A stretch of DNA of 64,000 bases, from NCBI RefSeq assembly GCF_000967425.1, contig NZ_FO082820.1, positions 2,480,001 to 2,544,000 of the forward strand, written 5' to 3'. The position numbers were made by a program, and so were the translations under genes. This stretch comes from Pseudorhizobium banfieldiae (GTDB lineage Bacteria > Pseudomonadota > Alphaproteobacteria > Rhizobiales > Rhizobiaceae). Below are positions 52,679 through 61,109 of this stretch, one piece after another (the stretch's first letter is position 1; the number at the start of each line of letters is the position of its first letter). Under the pieces are notes generated by a model that was not told the DNA's origin, did not search any database, and worked only from the letters and a program-made list of their open reading frames with translations.

Positions 52679-53824
52679 TCAGTCGATACCGCCACCGGCT
52701 GGCTGGTCGTCTTCGCCGGCGTCCTCCGGAGTGACGTCGAGAATGGCAGCGTGCATGCTGATTTCTGCCTTGCCGGGACGGCAATTCTCCATGCACGGCT
52801 CTTTCTTCTCCGCATAGAATGGCTCTTCCCGGCGATCGTCGTCGATGAAATTGGGTTCATTAGGCAACTGGATCTCGGTGAAGTTCTCCTTGGACAGCTC
52901 GAATTCCTCGTCCGTCACGACATCGTTGAGGTAGAGCAGATAGGCGGTGAGCGCGTAGACGTCGTCGTCGGAAAGGGAGCGCGCATTGCCGAATGGCATG
53001 GCCCGACGCACATAGTCATAGACTGTGGACAGATAGGGCCAATAGGAGCCGATCGTCTTTTCCGGACGTTCCGCCTGAAGCGTTCCCTGGCCACCGGCGA
53101 GAACCGGCCACCGTCCGACCGCCTCGCCGAAATCGCCATGGCAGGAGGCACAGTTCTCATCATAGATTTCCATGCCATGGGCCACGGTTCCGCGACCCTC
53201 GGGCAGACCGAGGCCGTCCGGGCGCACGTCGATATCCCATGCAGCGATCTCCTCGGGCGTTGCCGCGCGGCCGAGCTTGAGGTGCTTCCCTGCACCGGGC
53301 TCTGCGCCCGCGGGCGCCTCCGCTTTGGCGGGAGCATCCTGCGGGGCCGTGGGGGGCGTCGCTTCCGCTACATCCTCTGCGGCTTTCGTCTCCGGCTCCG
53401 TTACCTTTTCTGTGGTCGGGGCGGTCGAAGCCTGCTTTTCCGAGAACGTCTCAAGATACGCAATGACATTGCTCAGATCATCTTCGGACTTGAGGCCGGC
53501 AAAGGCCATCTTCGTCCCCTTCACGACACCGCGCGGATTGGCGAGAAAGGCCGTCAGATTGTCCTCATCCCAGGCAAGCCCCCCTGCACCGGCTTCGGTC
53601 ATCGCCTTCGAGTACTTGTAGTCTTCAAGCGCCCCGGCCTTGCGACCGACCACGCCATTGAGATGCGGGCCAACCCTGTTCTTTGCCCCCTCTCCCACCG
53701 CATGACAGGCGGCGCACTTGGCGAAGACCTTCTTGCCGGCTTCCGGATCGTCCGCCAATGCACTGGTCGCGCCTGCGAATGCGGCGAGGCCCAGAGCCGC
53801 GATCGTCTTAAGAGATCTCGACAT
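52679..53824 (-). CDS. soxD: SoxD, diheme cytochrome subunit of sulfane dehydrogenase
   Basis: A 381-residue periplasmic cytochrome with signal MSRSLKTIAALGLAAFAGATSALA. Haem 1 is C37-AAC-H41 in a class I domain (25-130). An Ala/Pro/Glu linker (131-180) leads to haem 2, C225-ASC-H229, in the second domain (190-310). The C-terminal tail has PCMENCRPGKAEISMH. It receives electrons from SoxC and passes six electrons per sulfane sulfur to a carrier. The ATG lies inside the end of soxC (17-base overlap), indicating coupling. Confidence 0.94.
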   Translation of the reverse strand: MSRSLKTIAALGLAAFAGATSALADDPEAGKKVFAKCAACHAVGEGAKNRVGPHLNGVVGRKAGALEDYKYSKAMTEAGAGGLAWDEDNLTAFLANPRGVVKGTKMAFAGLKSEDDLSNVIAYLETFSEKQASTAPTTEKVTEPETKAAEDVAEATPPTAPQDAPAKAEAPAGAEPGAGKHLKLGRAATPEEIAAWDIDVRPDGLGLPEGRGTVAHGMEIYDENCASCHGDFGEAVGRWPVLAGGQGTLQAERPEKTIGSYWPYLSTVYDYVRRAMPFGNARSLSDDDVYALTAYLLYLNDVVTDEEFELSKENFTEIQLPNEPNFIDDDRREEPFYAEKKEPCMENCRPGKAEISMHAAILDVTPEDAGEDDQPAGGGID

Positions 53825-55070
53825 TTTCGATGCCTCCGTCCTTGTTGACGTACCACGTCTGGATGCCGTTGTTGTGGTAGATGGAATTCGTTCCGCGCAC
53901 CGATCGCAGCTCGTCCTTCGTCGGCTGAACAAATCCATCCTCGTCGATGGCACGCGACTGCAGAAACAGTTCAGAACCATCCCACTCGAATTCGTAGTAG
54001 AAGCGGTGAAGCGCCTTCGGCAGGCTAGGCCCGTCAATACGGGCGGTATGCCAGTTCCGGCCACCATCCGTCGTCACGTCGACACGCTTGATGCGGCCAT
54101 TGCCGGACCAGGCGAGCCCGCTGATCACCAGTGGTCCCTTGCCGTGCGTGATGGGCGCCTGGGGGCTGGGGTTGGTGATGACGGACTTCACATCCATCAC
54201 ATAGGTGAAGCGGCGAGCCTTCCCGTTGGGGAGAAGGTCCGTGTACTTTGACGTCTCCTCACGCTGATGCCAAGGCTCGTCTCCGATCTCCAGTCGACGC
54301 AGCCACTTGACCCACATATTGCCTTCCCAGCCGGGAACGACTAGGCGGATCGGGTAGCCCTGCTCGGGACGCAAAGCCTCTCCGTTCATGCCGAAGGCGA
54401 CCATGCAGTCGTCCATCGCCTTCTCCAGCGGGATGGAGCGCGTCATCGCGGAGGCGTCCGCACCCTCGGCGAGCAGCCACTTGCCCTCCGGCTTGACCCC
54501 GGCTTCCTCCAGGATGGTCCGCAGCGGCACGCCGCTATACATCACGCAATGGATCATGCCATGGGTGTACTGGCAGCCATTGAGCTGTGCGCCCCGCCAT
54601 TCCATGCCGGAATTGGCGGCGCATTCGAGGAAATAGAGCTTGTTCTCGCGCGGAAAACGCTTGAGGTCCGCCATCGTGAAGACCAGCGGCTTCTCGACCA
54701 TGCCATTGATCATGAGGCGGTGCTGGGCCGGATCGATCTCTGCAATCCCGCCATGGTGTCGCTCGAAGCAGAGCCCGCTCGGCGTGACAATGCCGTCCAG
54801 TTCATGCAGCGGCGTGAAGTTGATGGAGGAAACCGCGTCCGACGTCAGCCAGGGGACGTTCTTGCGAACGACATGCGCCTCGAACTGCGATGGCGAACCA
54901 TAGGGACGGGCATCCACTCCCTCACCGAGGTAACGGTTCCAGTCCTGGATCTCGGTGATCAGTGGATCGCCGGCTGCGAAGGCGCCGCCTGCGCCCCCCG
55001 CGATCGCAGCGCCGCCTGCAAGCCCTGCTCGCAGGAAGGATCGGCGGGTGGGATTGGTGTCAGATTTCAT
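53808..55070 (-). CDS. soxC: SoxC, molybdopterin subunit of sulfane dehydrogenase
   Basis: This 420-residue protein has a twin-arginine signal (TRRSFLRAGLAGGAAIAGGAGGAFAA). The sulfite-oxidase fold has the molybdenum cysteine C150 in LYFLECAANSGMEWRG, and a C-terminal Ig-like dimerisation domain follows (GNGRIKRVDVTTDGGRNWHTARID). It oxidises protein-bound sulfane on SoxY. The ATG at 55070 is chosen because GGGAGGAACTG precedes it; an ATG at 55094 is eight codons upstream. A copy of the shared sox element lies 27 bases upstream. Confidence 0.95.
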   Translation of the reverse strand: MKSDTNPTRRSFLRAGLAGGAAIAGGAGGAFAAGDPLITEIQDWNRYLGEGVDARPYGSPSQFEAHVVRKNVPWLTSDAVSSINFTPLHELDGIVTPSGLCFERHHGGIAEIDPAQHRLMINGMVEKPLVFTMADLKRFPRENKLYFLECAANSGMEWRGAQLNGCQYTHGMIHCVMYSGVPLRTILEEAGVKPEGKWLLAEGADASAMTRSIPLEKAMDDCMVAFGMNGEALRPEQGYPIRLVVPGWEGNMWVKWLRRLEIGDEPWHQREETSKYTDLLPNGKARRFTYVMDVKSVITNPSPQAPITHGKGPLVISGLAWSGNGRIKRVDVTTDGGRNWHTARIDGPSLPKALHRFYYEFEWDGSELFLQSRAIDEDGFVQPTKDELRSVRGTNSIYHNNGIQTWYVNKDGGIENVEIS

Positions 55071-55096
55071 CAGTTCCTCCCGAACAGATGACACAG

Positions 55097-55123
55097 ATAA
55101 ACATTCAATTTTTCCTATATATC
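55097..55123. promoter_or_regulatory. Sox-region shared element, soxB-soxC gap copy
   Basis: 27 bases with ACATTCAA on the plus strand and TATATATC at the other end, in an 86-base gap. It matches the soxX-upstream copy at 21 of 27 positions when read on the minus strand. It suggests that soxCD has its own SoxR-type control. Confidence 0.55.
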
Positions 55124-55156
55124 AGGGCGCGCTACTCCTGCCAATGCGGCATGAGC

Positions 55157-56857
55157 CTAGATTTTGCGGCTTTCCACTTTGACCGATCGATTTTCCTCGA
55201 CCGTCACGACCGGATTGCGGGCAAGAAACTCCTCGACCACGTCCCAGATTGCTGGCCCTTCAGTTGCCTCGTTGATGGACGCCCAGCCGGCCACGGTATA
55301 TTCCTTCGACGCCTCGATCGGCTCGCCGGTCTTGAGCAGCGTCATTCCCGAAATGCGCGAACCCATCTCGCCTTCCGGATTGATCGCATAGCCCATGCCG
55401 CCGACACGGACCATGTCGCCACCCTGCTGATAGTAGGGATCCTTGTTGAACAGGTTGTCGGCCACGTCCTCCAGCACATCCTTCAGCGTCTGGCCGGTCA
55501 TCGTGTTGCGGTAGGCGCTGGGATACGTCATCGAACATGCGTTGTGCACATCCTCCACCGTGATCTTCTGGCCGGGCAGCACGGACGTGCCCCACCGGAA
55601 GCCCGGCGAAAGCGAAATGTCCGCCTCCCGGACATCGAGCAGGGCCTGGCAGATGAGATCGTCAAAGGTGCCGTTGAAATTGCCGCGGCGGTAAAGCAGG
55701 CTCTCCGTGGTGGCCAGCTCGCGCGACAGCTCGGCCTCATACGGCGCCCGAATGTCAGCAATGAGCTTCGCCATATCGGCGTCCGGCTTGATGACGTCGG
55801 AGAAGACCGGGATCAGCTTGTGACGATATCCCTTGAGAGCACCATCCTGCACGTCGAGGTCCAGGCGCGTCACGAACTTGCCGTGCGATCCGGACGCGAT
55901 CAGCAGCGTCTTGCCGACGATGACAGGCTCAGGGATTGCGTCATGGGTATGGCCCGTGAGGATGACATCGATCCCTTCGACACGCGCGGCAAGCGCGCGA
56001 TCCACGTCGAAGCCGTTGTGGGAGAGCAGCACGACGATGTCGGCTCCCTCCTCGCGGGCCGCAGCCACGTTCTTCGCAACCTCTTCCTCGCGGATGCCGA
56101 ACGACCAGTTGGGGAACATCCAGCGCGGGTTTGCGATCGGCGTATAGGGAAAGGCCTGACCGATGACGGCGATCTTGGCGCCGCCCTTCTCGAACATCTT
56201 GTAGGCGTCGAAGGCGGGCTCGTCCCATTCGGCATCGAAGATGTTGCTGCCGAGGAAGGGGAACGGCAAGCCGTCGATGATTTCCTGGACTCGCTCCGTG
56301 CCGTAGGTGAATTCCCAGTGCCCGGTCATGGCGTCCGGCGAAAGGCTGTTCATGGCATCGACCATGTCCTGCCCCTTGGTCTGGAGCGACGTGTAGCTGC
56401 CCTGCCAGGTGTCTCCGCCATCGAGGAGGAGCACGTCCTCGCCACGCTCGGCGCGCACCTGCTTCACGATGGTGGCGATCCGATCAAGACCACCCATCTT
56501 GCCGTAGCTTCTCGCGAGTGACACGAAGTCTTCCGACGTGAAGGCATAGGCTTCCGGGGTGCCCGGCTCGATGCCGTAGAGCTTCAGGAAGTCCGCTCCC
56601 GAAACATGCGGCGGCAAGCCGGCGACGCTACCGACGCCGAGATTGACCGAAGGCTCCCGGAAGTAGACCGGCATGAGCTGGGCGTGAATGTCCGTGAGGT
56701 GCAGGATGGTGACATTACCGAGGGGCTCAAAGGCCAGCAGGTCCTGCTCGGACAGGGACTGTTGCGCCGCGACGCGCGACCACCGGCCGGCGAGGCCGGA
56801 CCCGAGGATCGCCGACAGGGCGGCTGCGCCCATGAGCATCTCTCGACGTGAAAACAT
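55157..56857 (-). CDS. soxB: SoxB, sulfate thiol hydrolase
   Basis: A 566-residue periplasmic enzyme of the 5'-nucleotidase/metallophosphoesterase fold. The twin-arginine signal is FSRREMLMGAAALSAILGSG. The metal site has D56 and H58 in ILHLTDIHAQLMPVYFREPSVN, then LLLDGGDTWQGSYTSL, VVLLSHNGFDVD and ILTGHTHDAIPEP. It hydrolyses the terminal sulfonate of SoxY-bound thiosulfate to sulfate using two manganese ions. It follows soxA by 71 bases on the same strand. Confidence 0.96.
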   Translation of the reverse strand: MFSRREMLMGAAALSAILGSGLAGRWSRVAAQQSLSEQDLLAFEPLGNVTILHLTDIHAQLMPVYFREPSVNLGVGSVAGLPPHVSGADFLKLYGIEPGTPEAYAFTSEDFVSLARSYGKMGGLDRIATIVKQVRAERGEDVLLLDGGDTWQGSYTSLQTKGQDMVDAMNSLSPDAMTGHWEFTYGTERVQEIIDGLPFPFLGSNIFDAEWDEPAFDAYKMFEKGGAKIAVIGQAFPYTPIANPRWMFPNWSFGIREEEVAKNVAAAREEGADIVVLLSHNGFDVDRALAARVEGIDVILTGHTHDAIPEPVIVGKTLLIASGSHGKFVTRLDLDVQDGALKGYRHKLIPVFSDVIKPDADMAKLIADIRAPYEAELSRELATTESLLYRRGNFNGTFDDLICQALLDVREADISLSPGFRWGTSVLPGQKITVEDVHNACSMTYPSAYRNTMTGQTLKDVLEDVADNLFNKDPYYQQGGDMVRVGGMGYAINPEGEMGSRISGMTLLKTGEPIEASKEYTVAGWASINEATEGPAIWDVVEEFLARNPVVTVEENRSVKVESRKI

Positions 56858-56928
56858 TCATGCACTCCTTGGCGGGTGCAGCCCATGCTGCACCCTGACA
56901 AAATCATCTGCGTTTGTATCGCCGCCGA

Positions 56929-57783
56929 CTACTGGCGAACGGCCGGCGTCTCGACGGAGAGGCCCGTCCCACGCCAGGTCACGTAGACCTCGAGCGCCAT
57001 CAACTCATCGGAGAATGCCGCAGGCATCTCGGCACGAGTGTCGCGAATGCAGCCGCGGAAGCGGTTGTGGATCGAGACCATGCCGCCGGTATTGAAGCGA
57101 TAGGTCGGGAAGCCGTTGTTCTGCCCCTGACTGAGATGGTCCGCCCGTATGTACTTGCCCATGCTCTGTTCGTGGCAGGAGGCACAGGAGAAGTCGAGCT
57201 GGCCGGTGCGCGTGTAGTAGAGCTCCTTGCCCTTGTCCCACCAGGATTGCATCTCCCCTTCCTTGAGGTCGATCGAGACTGGTGTGCCGAGAGACTGGTG
57301 CTTGATATAGGTGGTCAGCGCCACCTGCCCCTCGGCATCGAACTTGTAGGGCTCCGCACCCATCTGTTCGGTGCGACAGTGGTTTATCTGGAGCTCGAGG
57401 TTCTTCGGCTTGTTTGCGGCGGCGTCCCATTTGGGGAAATGCGCGCCAACATCCTTCATCGTTTCCGACGCGTCGTTGTGGCAAGAGGCGCAGGATTTCC
57501 CTGCGGTGCCCTCCACGGTATTCCAGATTTCCTCGCCCCGCTCGACCGACAACATGCCTGGATTGGCGAAGGAATCGGCTTCCGTCGCCCGCGTCTCAGC
57601 TTCCCGGAAAAGCCAGCCCGACAGCACTTCGTCGAAGGGATGCCCCTCGGGTGCCTTGGCCCGTGTGATGATCGGCGCGCCGTCGATCTCCAGGCTGTCG
57701 TCGACCGGGTCTGCATAAGCGACCATGGCCAAGCTCGAAATCGATGACATTCCGGCCAGCACCAGGACAGAAATTTTCCTCAT
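56929..57783 (-). CDS. soxA: SoxA, diheme c-type cytochrome subunit of SoxXA
   Basis: A 284-residue periplasmic protein with signal MRKISVLVLAGMSSISSLAMVAYA. Two haem motifs, C98-ASC-H102 and C200-ASC-H204, plus C245 in NRFRGCIRDTRAEMP, the persulfidated cysteine ligand of the active haem. It couples thiosulfate to the SoxY cysteine with SoxX. It is of the diheme type. The ribosome site TTGGGAGGGG is strong, and the frame upstream of 57783 is not conserved. Confidence 0.95.
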   Translation of the reverse strand: MRKISVLVLAGMSSISSLAMVAYADPVDDSLEIDGAPIITRAKAPEGHPFDEVLSGWLFREAETRATEADSFANPGMLSVERGEEIWNTVEGTAGKSCASCHNDASETMKDVGAHFPKWDAAANKPKNLELQINHCRTEQMGAEPYKFDAEGQVALTTYIKHQSLGTPVSIDLKEGEMQSWWDKGKELYYTRTGQLDFSCASCHEQSMGKYIRADHLSQGQNNGFPTYRFNTGGMVSIHNRFRGCIRDTRAEMPAAFSDELMALEVYVTWRGTGLSVETPAVRQ

Positions 57784-57859
57784 CGTTACCCCTCCCAAGA
57801 TAACACCGCCCTCAGGCGAACCGGATTGCGAAGCCCGCCGGATTCCGGCGGGCAATTTC

Positions 57860-58189
57860 TCAGTTGACGGTGATCTCGTGCTCATCCGTGTAGACAGAGC
57901 CGTCGTCATCGGTCCAGGTGAACTTGAACGTGCCGCTTTCGCTCACCTTGGCGGTGAACTCGAAATAGGGGTTCGCCGAAATTGCCGGGTCAATGTCACA
58001 CGAGAAGACCGGTGCGCCGTTGAACTCGCAGGCGAACTTGTTGATGATCTTCCGCGGGATCACCTTGCCTTCCTTGTCCTTCCGCTGACCGGATTCCATT
58101 TCGTGGCTGATCAGGGTCTTCAGCGAGATCACCTCGCCTGCCTTGGCTTCCTTCGGCACCTTGATCCGCGGCTTTGGTTTTGCTGCCAT
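57860..58189 (-). CDS. soxZ: SoxZ, partner of the sulfur carrier SoxY
   Basis: A 109-residue protein, MAAKPKPRIKVPKEAKAGEVISLKTLISHEMESGQRKDKEGKVIPRKIINKFACEFNGAPVFSCDIDPAISANPYFEFTAKVSESGTFKFTWTDDDGSVYTDEHEITVN, with the complete SoxZ fold and no signal peptide. It is exported bound to SoxY through SoxY's twin-arginine signal. The gene follows soxY by 26 bases. Confidence 0.95.
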   Translation of the reverse strand: MAAKPKPRIKVPKEAKAGEVISLKTLISHEMESGQRKDKEGKVIPRKIINKFACEFNGAPVFSCDIDPAISANPYFEFTAKVSESGTFKFTWTDDDGSVYTDEHEITVN

Positions 58190-58215
58190 CTCAAATTACT
58201 CCCTTGTCGATCCCG

Positions 58216-58665
58216 TCAGCCGCCGCAGCCGCCGATGGTGACCTTGACTTCCTTCTTGTCCATGAAGACCGAGCCGTCTGCCATCTTGGCGACGGCGATC
58301 ACGTTCTGCGTCTTCGCGAGGCGCATGCGAGTGGTGGCTGCCGCAGTTCCGCTCATCGCGGTAAAATGGAACGTCGCGACGTCTGGGTTGGGGTTGCCGT
58401 CTGCAACGAGCAGGACCGACTCCACCAGATCACCGTCGATCATCGCGCTTTCCACCTCGACCGACACCGGTACCGTATTGCCGTTCTCCGCAATCTCCGG
58501 GGCGGTAAGGGTGATCTTGCCGGTCTCCGGCTTCTTGCCGCCGGTAAACTCCATGATGAACTTGTCCGTAGCCTCGACATCGGCGAGGGCAATGCGCGTG
58601 CCCGCCACCGACATCAGCGCGAATCCGGCTGAAACGCCGAGCATCTGACGCCTGGTGATACTCAT
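58216..58665 (-). CDS. soxY: SoxY, sulfur-carrier protein
   Basis: A 149-residue protein with twin-arginine signal SITRRQMLGVSAGFALMSVAGTRIALA. The carrier cysteine is C147 in the C-terminal swinging arm IGGCGG, the exact SoxY hallmark. The sulfur intermediates stay attached to this cysteine throughout the cycle. It is co-transcribed with soxX upstream and soxZ downstream. Confidence 0.96.
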   Translation of the reverse strand: MSITRRQMLGVSAGFALMSVAGTRIALADVEATDKFIMEFTGGKKPETGKITLTAPEIAENGNTVPVSVEVESAMIDGDLVESVLLVADGNPNPDVATFHFTAMSGTAAATTRMRLAKTQNVIAVAKMADGSVFMDKKEVKVTIGGCGG

Positions 58666-58690
58666 AATTCTTCTCCTCTTTCCGGAAATC

Positions 58691-59155
58691 TCACTCGGGT
58701 TCCTTCAGCGTACCGAGATACGCGACCACGTCTTCCACCTGCTGCGCCGTCAGTATGGTCTTGCCCTCCAGATCCTTGCGGGGGTTGATCCCGTAGTCGA
58801 GGCTGTAGAAGGCCGGCATGACGGTTTGCTCTGTGAAGATGTGCTTGGCATTCACCACGATCGCCCGCAGTTCCTCGGCCGACCATCGATCAGCCACACC
58901 ATCGAGGGATGGCCCCACGTTGCCGTGAAATTGCTCGTTCTCGAGCGGCGTCACCGCATGACAGGCAAGACAGTTGCCGAGGCCTCGATTGGCGAGCACC
59001 TTGGCGCCTTCCTCCGGGTTGCCCGGCACGCCCGTCAGCGACTGACCGATGCTCATGTCCTCAAACTTCACATCAGTGGGCGCGATGTCGGACGCTATTG
59101 CGACCTGCGAGCCGAGAACACCGGCCATGACGGCACAGACGAAGAAGCGATGCAT
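58691..59155 (-). CDS. soxX: SoxX, monoheme c-type cytochrome subunit of SoxXA
   Basis: A 154-residue protein with signal MHRFFVCAVMAGVLGSQVAIA. Haem motif is C62-LAC-H66, with M113 in QTVMPAFY as likely distal ligand, giving electron exit from SoxA. GGGAGGACTCGACAC precedes the ATG at 59155; the upstream extension is not part of the family. It heads the soxXYZAB(CD) unit, and a shared 27-base element lies 88 bases upstream. Confidence 0.95.
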   Translation of the reverse strand: MHRFFVCAVMAGVLGSQVAIASDIAPTDVKFEDMSIGQSLTGVPGNPEEGAKVLANRGLGNCLACHAVTPLENEQFHGNVGPSLDGVADRWSAEELRAIVVNAKHIFTEQTVMPAFYSLDYGINPRKDLEGKTILTAQQVEDVVAYLGTLKEPE

Positions 59156-59242
59156 GTGTCGAGTCCTCCCAAACTCGTCGAACCTGAACGGCGGCTCGAG
59201 TCTTGACCGAGACGATAGCTTCATGCCCTGCAGCTATCAATA

Positions 59243-59269
59243 GATAAATATGAATTCTTGAATGTTTCT
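59243..59269. promoter_or_regulatory. Sox-region shared element, soxW-soxX gap copy
   Basis: 27 bases containing GATAAATATGAAT and TTGAATGTTT on the plus strand. The soxW-soxX intergenic region is a known SoxR binding site in the related Pseudaminobacter sox cluster, so this is a likely SoxR operator. Confidence 0.65.
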
Positions 59270-59277
59270 GTCGGCAG

Positions 59278-59868
59278 CTATTCCTCCGCACCCAGCCTGC
59301 CCGCTGCCCGCAATTCTTGGATGATGCGCGCGTGATAGGTCTGGAAGTGCTCGTCCCCCTCGTAGCCCTTCTCGCGTACCCACCGGAACATGTTGAGGAA
59401 CGTCCATTTCCCGAAGGCACCCGGCATGGTCGCAACGGCGGCCTCGCTGACGGGAACATCGCCGGTCACCTCCTCGGGGAAAAAGACGATGGTCGGCGTG
59501 AAGACATAGCCCCACTTCCGGGCAGCACTTTTCTCGGTCAGCGTCTCTCCGTCGAGATCCGTCACCTCCTCGTCGCCGAACATGTTGTACTGGACCACCA
59601 TGAAGTTCGCCTTGATGTAGTCGCGAACCTCCGGGTCGGAGAGGATCTTCTCGTGCATCTCCCGACAGTAGATGCAGCCGCGCTGTTCGAAGACGATTGC
59701 AAGCCGTTTTCCCGCGGCCTTCGCGTCCGCGACATCTTCCTTGATGTCGCGGAACGTCATTGAGAACCAGTCTTCCTTGTGAAGACCATCTTCGCCCACA
59801 GTCACCGCACGGGCAGGCAGGCTCGCCACCACGACCGCGAGCAGGGTCAGGCCCAGAAACTTCAACAT
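59278..59868 (-). CDS. soxW: SoxW, periplasmic thioredoxin-like protein
   Basis: A 196-residue protein with signal MLKFLGLTLLAVVVASLPARA. The thioredoxin-like domain has redox pair C65-IY-C68 in IVFEQRGCIYCREMHEKIL and the cis-proline region YVFTPTIVFFPEE. It is reduced by SoxV and keeps Sox thiols reduced. GGAGGAGAGAAG precedes the ATG. A longer frame overlapping soxV is rejected. Confidence 0.92.
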   Translation of the reverse strand: MLKFLGLTLLAVVVASLPARAVTVGEDGLHKEDWFSMTFRDIKEDVADAKAAGKRLAIVFEQRGCIYCREMHEKILSDPEVRDYIKANFMVVQYNMFGDEEVTDLDGETLTEKSAARKWGYVFTPTIVFFPEEVTGDVPVSEAAVATMPGAFGKWTFLNMFRWVREKGYEGDEHFQTYHARIIQELRAAGRLGAEE

Positions 59869-59879
59869 CTTCTCTCCTC

Positions 59880-60614
59880 CTATCCGATGGACTGGAAGAC
59901 CGGGAAGGTCTCCAGCAGCCAGAATGCTATCGCCGACATCTGGCCTGTGACGAACAGGATGCCGGTCATGATCAGGAACAGGCCGAGCGCAATCTCCACC
60001 TTGCGCATGTGCCTCCGGAACCGTGCCGCCCAGTCCAGAAAGCGGCTGGCGAAGACGGCCGATGCAATGAAGGGAAGGCCGATCCCCAGCGAGTAGGCCG
60101 CGAGTAGCAGGCTGCCCTTTGCCGCCGTCCCCTCCCCGCCTGCGACGAAGAGAATGGCGGCAAGAACCGGGCCGACACAAGGGGTCCAGCCGAAGGCGAA
60201 GGCCAGACCCATGACGAAGGCACCGGCGAACCCGGCAGGCTTCGACGCCACCTGGACGCGCGCTTCCCTGTAGAGCAGGCCGATCTGGAAGACTTTCAGG
60301 AAGTGCAGACCCATCAGGATGATCAGAACGCCCGCGACGACGGACAGCACATCGAAATACTGCGCGATCGTCTTGCCGATGACGCTGGCGGTCGCGCCAA
60401 GCGCAACGAAGACCGTTGAAAAGCCAAGGACGAAGAACACCGCCGACAGCACGATCTGGCGACGTTCGGCTGCACCCGGATTGCTGTCCTTGAGTCGATC
60501 GAAGCTCACGCCGGCAAGCCATGCGAGGTAGGGCGGCACGATGGGCAGGACGCAAGGCGACACAAAGGAGAGAAGCCCCGCCAGGAACGCCCCCCACAGA
60601 CTGACGTCAAGCAT
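59880..60614 (-). CDS. soxV: SoxV, CcdA-type thiol-electron transporter
   Basis: A 244-residue, six-helix membrane protein of the CcdA/DsbD-beta family. Redox cysteines are C21 in LSFVSPCVLPIVPPYLAWLAG and C146 in AFGWTPCVGPVLAAILF. It moves reducing equivalents from cytoplasmic thioredoxin to SoxW. GGGAGGAATTGC precedes the ATG at 60614. It is divergent from soxS across 67 bases containing a shared sox element. Confidence 0.93.
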   Translation of the reverse strand: MLDVSLWGAFLAGLLSFVSPCVLPIVPPYLAWLAGVSFDRLKDSNPGAAERRQIVLSAVFFVLGFSTVFVALGATASVIGKTIAQYFDVLSVVAGVLIILMGLHFLKVFQIGLLYREARVQVASKPAGFAGAFVMGLAFAFGWTPCVGPVLAAILFVAGGEGTAAKGSLLLAAYSLGIGLPFIASAVFASRFLDWAARFRRHMRKVEIALGLFLIMTGILFVTGQMSAIAFWLLETFPVFQSIG

Positions 60615-60650
60615 GCAATTCCTCCCGAACACGCCGCACTATTGACTGTC

Positions 60651-60677
60651 CTATGTATTCAGAAATTGCTATGTATT
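60651..60677. promoter_or_regulatory. Sox-region shared element with 9-base direct repeat, soxV-soxS gap
   Basis: CTATGTATT occurs at 60651-60659 and again at 60669-60677 (18-base period). Read on the minus strand, the whole 27 bases match the MBL-DUF302 copy at 18 of 27. It ends four bases before the soxS ATG. The soxS-soxV gap is a known SoxR target in the related Pseudaminobacter cluster. Confidence 0.65.
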
Positions 60678-60681
60678 GCAA

Positions 60682-61056
60682 ATGACGCTTTCGATCCTTC
60701 ACCGCACAATTCTCCTGCTGGGACTTCTTTCGGCTCTTGCACTGCCGGTGCGAGCGGATGCCCAGACGCAGCTCATCATGCTGGAGCAGCCGGGCTGCCC
60801 CTGGTGCGCAAAGTTCAACGCCGAGATCGCGCCAGCCTGGCCGCGCACTGCAGAAGGCGCGCGCGCACCGCTTCGCCGGGTCGACATCACGCAGCCGTGG
60901 CCGGAGGATCTTCCGAAACTTGAACCGGAGCGGTTCACGCCAACCTTCATCCTCATCGATGACGGCAAGGAACTGGGGCGCTTGCGGGGATATCCCGGCG
61001 ACGAGTTCTTCTGGTTTCAGATCGGTGAACTCATTGACAGGCTTCCCAAAGACTAG
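60682..61056 (+). CDS. soxS: SoxS, periplasmic thioredoxin-like reactivation protein
   Basis: A 124-residue protein with signal MTLSILHRTILLLGLLSALALPVRADA. Redox pair is C39-PW-C42 in IMLEQPGCPWCAKFNAEIAPAWP; FTPTFILIDDGKELGRLRGYPGDEFFWFQIGELI is the rest of the fold. In Paracoccus SoxS reactivates SoxYZ. No good ribosome site precedes the ATG, and a TTG lies two codons earlier. The start region overlaps or abuts the operator-like element, so translation may be weak or regulated. Confidence 0.88.
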   Translation: MTLSILHRTILLLGLLSALALPVRADAQTQLIMLEQPGCPWCAKFNAEIAPAWPRTAEGARAPLRRVDITQPWPEDLPKLEPERFTPTFILIDDGKELGRLRGYPGDEFFWFQIGELIDRLPKD

Positions 61057-61109
61057 CTATCCACGGAAGCAAGCCGCGGCACCGGAGACGTGACACCAGG
61101 AGCATTCGC

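Noticed and set aside
54962-56521. A 519-codon plus-strand frame opposite soxB and soxC
   Set aside because: It is antisense to two well-recognised genes, has no family-like sequence and is an artefact of GC-rich codons.
60671-60685. A four-codon upstream open frame (MYCK) before soxS as a leader peptide
   Set aside because: It is too short and lacks a ribosome site; it falls inside the direct repeat by chance.
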